A stretch of DNA of 64,000 nucleotides from Lutibacter sp. (lineage in GTDB: Bacteria; Bacteroidota; Bacteroidia; Flavobacteriales; Flavobacteriaceae), in NCBI GenBank assembly GCA_002733665.1, contig NVWM01000010.1:23993-87992 (forward strand). The letters run 5' to 3'. The number at the start of each line of letters is the position of its first letter. Within the stretch, counting starts at the first letter, position 1. Position numbers and translations under genes: made by a program. This document shows positions 58,129-64,000 of this stretch, piece after piece. The notes below the pieces were generated by a model that was not told where the DNA came from, did no database searches, and saw nothing but the letters and a program-made list of their open reading frames with translations.

Positions 58129-60072
58129 ATGAAAAAATTAATAGTAGCCTTTGTTATTTGTGTTTTTTATTTTGCAATAGGATTTTCTCAAGATTCTATT
58201 GTAAATGGAATAACAGAAGTTAATGAGGCTGAAATTGAAAGATTGATTATTTCAAAGAAATTAGACTCCGCAAGAGCCCTTCTCTCAAAAACAAAAAGAA
58301 CAAATTATGTAGATTTATTATCTAAAGTTACTAATAACAAAAAACTATCTTACAAAGAATATGACACGTTTATTACTAAGATTACAAGTAGTCATAAATT
58401 AGACTATGGGTTAATTTCCAACTTTATTAATGTTTATGTAAAACTGCCAATAGATAAAAGTATTATCAATTTAGATTATACAAGTATCAAATTCGCGCAA
58501 ATAACAACATTAAGAAATAACGCAAACCTAGATGAAGCCTCTACTCAAAATGAAGTTTTAGAAAAATATATAGATCAATTTAATATAAACTCAAAAGAGG
58601 TTAAGATTGAAAAAGCTTATGTAAGTATTCATGGAGCAGTTATAAGTCTTATTGAAAGTGATTTAGAGAGGGGTAAAAAAATTCTAAATGAAAACTTAAA
58701 AGTAGCCAAACAGTATGATGACAAATTACTTGAGATTGCCTCTCTTTATTATTTGTCAGATTTCTTGGTAGCTGAGGGTAAATTAGATCGTTTTATTGAA
58801 GTGATTGAAAAGAGTTTAGCTCTTGAGGAACAATTGTCAAAGAAGAGTCCTTATTACGAATCCACAATTGAACATGCTATAAATGGATATACTTTTAAAG
58901 GTGGATATGACAAACGAGTACAAAGTTTACTTGAGGAATTGTACAATAGCCCAACCTCTAAAGTAAACAGTTATTCATTGTATGCTCAATACTTATCTAA
59001 ATTAGATACCGATTCAAATGTAAAAAAAGAGATCTTTAAGAAGTTTGGTGTGTCAAATTCTAAAGAGTTTTGTAAACTAATCGAGGAAAAAACTAAATCA
59101 CTATTGACTGATAACGATTTTTATTTTATTCTTATTGAAGCGTCAAATTTATTAGAACAAGATAATTACTTGAAAGAAGCGATTAGATATCAGGAGCGAG
59201 CTGTAAAATTAACCAGAAAAATATATGGAAAAGATCTCGCAATATCACTGGCTAATTATAATACACAGCAAGCCGTTAAAATTAAAGATATAGAAATTGA
59301 GCATCAAAAGAAGCGTTCTAATATTTTTATTACATCGGCTACAATAATAGGCTTACTGCTATTAATTTCTTTATTCTATTTAAGAGAATCAATAAAGCAA
59401 TCTAAAAGACTGAAAGAGAAAAATAGAATCATTGATGAATCTCTAAAAGAAAAAAAATTACTTCTAAAAGAAGTTCATCATCGAGTAAAAAATAACTTTC
59501 AAATTATCTTTAGTTTACTAGAATTACAAAGTAAAGGTGTGGTGGATAAAAAAGCTTTAGAATTTGTAAATGAAGGAAAAAACAGAGTAAAGTCAATGGC
59601 TCTAATTCATCAAAAGTTATATCAAAACAACAACGGATTAATAGATTTTGAGGAGTACATTCAATTATTAGTTAGAGAGATAACCGCAGTATATGCTTCA
59701 AATAAAAAAGTAAAAATAAAAGTAGACTCGAAAGGTATGCAATTTGATGTGGATACTGCAATTCCGTTGGGTTTAATAATAAATGAAATAATTACGAATT
59801 CTTACAAGTACGCTTTTAATAAAATTGAAGGTAATGAGCTTAATATTTCGATTAAAAAATTAAAAAACACGCCTGATTACACCTTAACTATAGCAGATAA
59901 TGGACCAGGATTAGACGAAAATATTAACCTAAGTAAAGTTAAGAGTTTAGGGTTAAGACTTATTACACGCTTGGTAAAACAACTACAAGGAAAGTTAGAG
60001 CAAACGAATGAAGATGGTTTAAAATTTGTAATTACTTTTAAAGATATTCATGCTAGAAAAGCAATAAGCTAA
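58129..60072 (+). CDS. Sensor histidine kinase, HisKA_2 type, with helical sensor region
   Basis: 647-aa kinase. A signal peptide (FVICVFYFAIGFSQ) precedes a long alpha-helical, TPR-like periplasmic region (about 25-390), a membrane helix (about 400-418: IFITSATIIGLLLLISLFYL), a coiled coil, the HisKA_2 motif LLKEVHHRVKNNFQIIFSLL with the phosphoacceptor His, and an HATPase domain (PLGLIINEIITNSYKYAF, ADNGPGLD). The regulator follows 89 bases later. The input signal is unknown. Confidence 0.93.
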   Translation: MKKLIVAFVICVFYFAIGFSQDSIVNGITEVNEAEIERLIISKKLDSARALLSKTKRTNYVDLLSKVTNNKKLSYKEYDTFITKITSSHKLDYGLISNFINVYVKLPIDKSIINLDYTSIKFAQITTLRNNANLDEASTQNEVLEKYIDQFNINSKEVKIEKAYVSIHGAVISLIESDLERGKKILNENLKVAKQYDDKLLEIASLYYLSDFLVAEGKLDRFIEVIEKSLALEEQLSKKSPYYESTIEHAINGYTFKGGYDKRVQSLLEELYNSPTSKVNSYSLYAQYLSKLDTDSNVKKEIFKKFGVSNSKEFCKLIEEKTKSLLTDNDFYFILIEASNLLEQDNYLKEAIRYQERAVKLTRKIYGKDLAISLANYNTQQAVKIKDIEIEHQKKRSNIFITSATIIGLLLLISLFYLRESIKQSKRLKEKNRIIDESLKEKKLLLKEVHHRVKNNFQIIFSLLELQSKGVVDKKALEFVNEGKNRVKSMALIHQKLYQNNNGLIDFEEYIQLLVREITAVYASNKKVKIKVDSKGMQFDVDTAIPLGLIINEIITNSYKYAFNKIEGNELNISIKKLKNTPDYTLTIADNGPGLDENINLSKVKSLGLRLITRLVKQLQGKLEQTNEDGLKFVITFKDIHARKAIS

Positions 60073-60161
60073 TTATGTCTTTTGTTAAAAAAACAAAGAA
60101 CAGTATTTCCCTCCTAATAAACTGGAAAGTGTTAATTTTGTAATTCGTAAATGTATAAAGA

Positions 60162-60884
60162 ATGAATAGTGAAAGAATATTAGTGGTTGAAGATGAAATA
60201 ATTATTGCTGATAATATTTGCGATACGTTAAATGATTTAGGATATGAAACATTAGAGCCTGCACTAAATTATACTGAAGCTCTAGAACGAATTGAAGAAG
60301 AAAAGCCAGATATCGCTATTTTAGACATTCAATTATCAGGAAGTAAAACAGGTATAGACCTTGCAAAAAAAATAAAAGAAGATTACGACTTTCCGTTTAT
60401 ATTTTTGACTTCCAATTCAGATATAGCTACTGTAACTGAAGTGAAAAAAATAATGCCTCCTGCTTACTTAATTAAGCCATTTGCAAAAGAAGAATTATAC
60501 ACTTCTATAGAAATAGCACTTTACAATTATTCTTCGAAAACAGGACTAATTAATGAAGAAAATTTAATTATTAAAGACGCTTTATTTGTAAAAGATAGAG
60601 GAGTGTTTTCAAAATTACTATTTCAAGATATTCTCTATTTAAAAAGCTCTCACGTATATGTAGAGATTGTTTTAAAAGATAATAAAACGCAAGTCTTACG
60701 AGTAAGTCTAAACGATATTATTAAAAAAATGAGTAAAAAGTTTATTCGTGTGCATCGTGGTTACATTATTAATTTAGACTATTTAGAACAAATTGATAAT
60801 TCTTCATTGAGAATCAATAAAGAAGTCATTCCGATTGGAAAAAAATACAGAGAAAACCTTCTGAAGAAAATCAATTTAATTTAA
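60162..60884 (+). CDS. LytTR-family response regulator
   Basis: 240-aa regulator paired with the HisKA_2 kinase. The receiver domain has E10/D11, phosphoacceptor D55 in AILDIQLSGSKTG and LIKPFAKEEL; the LytTR domain covers about residues 140-240 with FIRVHRGYIINLDYLEQI. HisKA_2 kinases with LytTR regulators form a group distinct from the LytS-type pair at the window start. Nothing in the next 170 bases looks like a binding site that I can name. Confidence 0.93.
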   Translation: MNSERILVVEDEIIIADNICDTLNDLGYETLEPALNYTEALERIEEEKPDIAILDIQLSGSKTGIDLAKKIKEDYDFPFIFLTSNSDIATVTEVKKIMPPAYLIKPFAKEELYTSIEIALYNYSSKTGLINEENLIIKDALFVKDRGVFSKLLFQDILYLKSSHVYVEIVLKDNKTQVLRVSLNDIIKKMSKKFIRVHRGYIINLDYLEQIDNSSLRINKEVIPIGKKYRENLLKKINLI

Positions 60885-61057
60885 CTTTTTTATAACCAGT
60901 AAAATGGTCTTCACCTACTTAAACGTTTAATACTTAGATAAAACAATGTTTGGAACACTATTTCTCTAATTCAGAACATTTTATGTTTTTCTACTAGTTA
61001 CATTATTTATTTTCGCCGACTAATTAAGTTAATTTAAAAACTTAATCCTACTAAATT

Positions 61058-64000
61058 ATGTCCAGATTTATTAAAGCCAATCTATATTCAGAATGTACTT
61101 CTGTTCTTTTTAATGTTTTGCCTATGAAAACAATTTCCAAATTTTCGTTTCAATTAATTAATAGCATTTTATTTCTTATGCTATTTGTAGTTAATACAAA
61201 TGTGCAAGCACAGCAAACTTTAAATTTTCAAAACCCAACAATTGTTAATGGAGGAGCAAATCTTGCGGTTGGTACACAATATCGTTTTCAAAATGTTACT
61301 ATAGCTCCTGGAGGAATTGATGTAGACGCACTAGTTACCATTACAAATTCACTAGCGTGTTCTTTGACTACGCTTGATGATAATGGTTCAATTCTTGGTT
61401 CGGGAGTTTCAGATTTTAATCCAACAATTCAGTTAAATGGATCAACAATTGTCAATGGATCTGCTGATGGTGCTTATATCGAATTCTTTTTTGAATTTGT
61501 CTTAAATTCAAATAATTCTATTCCAATTAGTATTGAGTTAAATGCCTATGCATATGACGTTGATGGTAATAATGGAAACCTTAGGGAATATGTTGTTATT
61601 TCTAATTTTGGAAGTTATATAGTAAATAATCCTACAGAGCTAAATTACATTCCATCTGGTAGATTTGAATCTTCTACCGATCTAGTAAACCCTGGAATTA
61701 CAGCTAATTCTAGATGGTTGGCACAAACTGAGTATTCTAGCATATCAAACTTTTTTTACAGGGCAGGAGTGCTGAGAGACTCTGGTAGCTCTACAACTGC
61801 TAGGTTTTGTGGATTAGCATTTCAACCTATATCTTTTACCAATCCTGTGTCAATTGATGCAGTAAATGATAATTTCACTTCAACGCCTTTTCAGGCAGGA
61901 ATTGCAGGGAGTACTACTACTGTATTTGTAAATGACGAACTTAACGGAACAACTGTAACATCAAGTTCAGTAGATGTTTCTATTGTAAATGCAGATGGAT
62001 CTGGTGCAACAATAAATAGTGATGGAACGATTAATATACCTAATACAGCAACACCAGGAACTTATAGCATTGAGTATAGAATCTGCGAAGCTGGCGATAC
62101 AGCACTTTGTGATAATGCTATTGCAACAATACTAGTTGTACCTAATATCAATGCTGAGAATGATGACTTTACAGGAACGCCTATTCAGGCAGGAACTGCA
62201 GGAACAACACCAAGTGTGTTTCTAGATAATGGTTCTGGAACAGATACTGCAAATGGTAATGCAGCAACTAACTCTAATATTAACAATAATATAAGTATTT
62301 CTGCAAACGGTGGATTAACTGGTGTCACTATTAATAATAACGGAACTATCAATGTGCCATCAGGTGCTACTCCTGCAACATATAATGTTACTTATCAAAT
62401 TTGCTTAACTACAGATAATACAGTTTGTACTACAGCTGTAGCAACAATCTTGATTTCAGGAAATTCTTGTACAGATGGAGCAACTGTAGGAATAGTTACT
62501 ACAAATGATCCTGATGCTGATGGAATTAATAATAGTTGTGATGAAGATGATGATAATGATGGGATTACAGATGTTAATGAAGGATATTCTTGCGGTCAAA
62601 CTGATAACTGGGGAACATCGCCTTGGCTTTGGACAACTGGTGTTGATAATGCAACCTTAATTAATATAGCGCCTGATACTAATGTAACAATTGATGTGTC
62701 TACGAGTGCATCTGGAGATATAAATGCTTTTGGTGGTACTCAAATTGATAATCAATATTTTGGAGGAATACCACAATTAGGTGTGTTCTTCGATCCTGAT
62801 GCAAATCAAGGGACTTCTCTTGTAACAATAACAATTACATTTAGTAATCCAGTAGATAATTTTGAATTTTTAATTTCTGATATTGATGAAAGAGGTGGTA
62901 ACATTGATAGGGTGATCATAACTTCAAATTCTGGAAATCCTACTATAGAGGTTGTTAACACTACATCTGCTACGGTTACAGCTTCTGGAAATGTTGCAGA
63001 ATCGTATACTGGAGCAGGAAATTCATCTAATACAAATACTGGAGATGTAAAAGTTATTTTTACAGAACCAATAAGTGTTGTTACAATTAACTATGAAGAA
63101 ATTGGTGGATTAGCAGATCCTACTGGTAGAGGAATAGGTGTTCTTGGAGGTATGGTTTTTTGTTCGGCACCAGATAGTGATGATGATGGAACTCAGGATT
63201 ATTTAGATGAAGATTCTGATAATGATGGCTGTAATGATGCTATTGAAGCTGGTCATATTGATGCTAACAACGATGGTGAAGTCGACGGAACTGGATATAA
63301 TAATACTAATGGACTCGTAACTGGAGCTTCAACAGCTTATACAGGGAATAATTCTGATGTAATAACCGTTGGACCAGATGCAGATAATGATGGTGTTGCT
63401 GATGCTTGTGACAACTGCCCAACAAGTGCAAACCCTGGACAAGAACCAGATGCCGATTGTGATGGTGTTCCAACAAGCGAAGATTGTGATGACAACGACG
63501 CTTCAAACACAAACTCAAACGTAAACGATGCAGATTGTGATGGTGTTCCAACTTCGGAAGACTGTGATGATAATGACGCTTCAAATACAAATTCAAACGT
63601 AAACGATGCAGATTGTGACGGTGTTCCAACAAGTGAAGATTGTGATGATAACGACGCTTCAAATACCAATTCAAACGTAAACGATGCAGATTGTGATGGT
63701 GTTCCAACAAGTGAAGATTGTGATGATAACGATGCTTCAAACACAAATTCAAACGTAAACGATGCAGATTGTGATGGTGTTCCAACAAGTGAAGATTGTG
63801 ATGACAACGACGCTTCTAATACCAATTCAAATGTAAACGATGCCGATTGTGATGGTGTTCCAACAAGTGAAGATTGTGATGACAACGACGCTTCAAATAC
63901 AAACTCTAATGTAAACGATGCCGATTGTGATGGTGTTCCAACAAGCGAAGATTGTGATGATAACGACGCTTCAAACACAAACTCAAACGTAAACGATGCC
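61058..64000 (+). CDS. Giant secreted Ca-binding/MopE-like repeat protein (3' partial)
   Basis: 981 codons visible, open to the window end. ATG 61058 begins the frame; ATG 61124 would give a cleaner signal peptide (SFQLINSILFLMLFVVN... VQAQQ) and may be the true start. In order: an N-terminal beta domain (about residues 55-260), two related segments with FTSTPFQAGIAGSTTTVF and FTGTPIQAGTAGTTPSVF, thrombospondin-type-3-like acidic calcium motifs (DPDADGINNSCDEDDDNDG, DSDNDGCNDAIEAG), then a tandem array of a 26-residue unit with DADCDGVPTSEDCDDNDAS, like MopE metal-binding repeats. Probably a cell-surface or matrix protein of type IX secretion; its C-terminus is outside the window. Confidence 0.88.
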   Translation, partial: MSRFIKANLYSECTSVLFNVLPMKTISKFSFQLINSILFLMLFVVNTNVQAQQTLNFQNPTIVNGGANLAVGTQYRFQNVTIAPGGIDVDALVTITNSLACSLTTLDDNGSILGSGVSDFNPTIQLNGSTIVNGSADGAYIEFFFEFVLNSNNSIPISIELNAYAYDVDGNNGNLREYVVISNFGSYIVNNPTELNYIPSGRFESSTDLVNPGITANSRWLAQTEYSSISNFFYRAGVLRDSGSSTTARFCGLAFQPISFTNPVSIDAVNDNFTSTPFQAGIAGSTTTVFVNDELNGTTVTSSSVDVSIVNADGSGATINSDGTINIPNTATPGTYSIEYRICEAGDTALCDNAIATILVVPNINAENDDFTGTPIQAGTAGTTPSVFLDNGSGTDTANGNAATNSNINNNISISANGGLTGVTINNNGTINVPSGATPATYNVTYQICLTTDNTVCTTAVATILISGNSCTDGATVGIVTTNDPDADGINNSCDEDDDNDGITDVNEGYSCGQTDNWGTSPWLWTTGVDNATLINIAPDTNVTIDVSTSASGDINAFGGTQIDNQYFGGIPQLGVFFDPDANQGTSLVTITITFSNPVDNFEFLISDIDERGGNIDRVIITSNSGNPTIEVVNTTSATVTASGNVAESYTGAGNSSNTNTGDVKVIFTEPISVVTINYEEIGGLADPTGRGIGVLGGMVFCSAPDSDDDGTQDYLDEDSDNDGCNDAIEAGHIDANNDGEVDGTGYNNTNGLVTGASTAYTGNNSDVITVGPDADNDGVADACDNCPTSANPGQEPDADCDGVPTSEDCDDNDASNTNSNVNDADCDGVPTSEDCDDNDASNTNSNVNDADCDGVPTSEDCDDNDASNTNSNVNDADCDGVPTSEDCDDNDASNTNSNVNDADCDGVPTSEDCDDNDASNTNSNVNDADCDGVPTSEDCDDNDASNTNSNVNDADCDGVPTSEDCDDNDASNTNSNVNDA
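63449..64000 (+). repeat. Tandem array of 78-bp coding repeats, seven full copies and a partial
   Basis: Units start at 63449, 63527, 63605, 63683, 63761, 63839, 63917 and 63995, each in phase and nearly identical at DNA level (mostly third-position changes). Each encodes 26 residues with two cysteines and about eight Asp/Glu. The array continues beyond the window. Confidence 0.95.

Noticed and set aside
63306..63978. Two long minus-strand open frames over the end of the window
   Set aside because: They are antisense shadows of the 78-bp coding repeats. Their repetitive His/Leu- or Ser-rich products simply mirror the Asp-rich plus-strand frame, which continues from a signal peptide.
63449..64000. 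CRISPR array
   Set aside because: The repeats are 78 bp, contiguous, in phase and coding, with no unique spacers.

Overview
The window is AT-rich, gene-dense bacterial DNA from a member of the Bacteroidota, most likely family Flavobacteriaceae. The grounds are a GLPGLI-family protein beside a TonB-dependent receptor, a GSCFA protein after alaS, N-terminal secretion signals ending in AQ or SQ, weak A-rich ribosome-binding regions, and repeated use of the Bacteroidota promoter -7 box TAnnTTTG. The genus cannot be fixed from the sequence alone.

Layout. 1-3649: a two-component pair (propeller/Y_Y_Y sensor kinase cut by the window edge, and a LytTR regulator). 3753-6439: three exported proteins of unknown role. 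6497-9461: methyltransferase, map and a CoA-transferase. 9609-12055: gpmI and an M48 protease. 12115-30650: a long minus-strand block holding a nearly complete aerobic phenylacetate (paa) pathway. From promoter to end it reads paaE-A-B-C-D-G-H-I-J-Z-F-Y, followed by a 2-oxoacid dehydrogenase E2, a branched-chain aminotransferase and a fused E1, with a TetR regulator (PaaR-like) just upstream. Two GIY-YIG mini-nucleases and one unknown lipoprotein are interspersed. 30750-39616: rhodanese, a DUF6498-like membrane protein, MORN-repeat and PQQ-like proteins, and a NarL-type two-component pair. 39698-46638: GSCFA, alaS, then divergent M23 peptidase, MerR, LemA and two TPM proteins. 47210-52412: an MDR oxidoreductase, a candidate 6S RNA, and a small secreted peptide with GLPGLI and TonB-receptor genes. 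52416-55561: der, a membrane protein, era and initiator tRNA-Met. 55731-57529: a HupE-type cluster and a 34-codon gene. 58129-60884: a second LytTR two-component pair. 61058-64000: the start of a very large secreted protein running off the window inside an array of identical 78-bp repeats.

Three things stand out. First, the paa block carries many short palindromic elements (several families, many beginning TGTCATT or ending AATGACA). At least four lie in frame inside coding sequence: E1, PaaH and both ends of PaaA. Both GIY-YIG nuclease genes sit among these elements, and one is bracketed by inversely oriented copies. Second, the block has no visible phenylacetate-CoA ligase but does have an aminotransferase and 2-oxoacid dehydrogenase E1/E2. 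The same 18-bp palindrome (16 of 18 bases identical) lies at the paaE promoter and directly before E2. A direct phenylalanine to phenylpyruvate to phenylacetyl-CoA route into paa is therefore a testable hypothesis. Third, a roughly 100-nt RNA with a perfect 11-bp closing stem, its own promoter and a U-tract lies at 48540-48644 and looks like the flavobacterial 6S RNA.

Limits: family names come from reading motifs and recalled family knowledge. No database search, folding program or repeat finder was run. Start codons were moved from the longest open frame wherever signal peptides, domain starts or better initiation codons argued for it.
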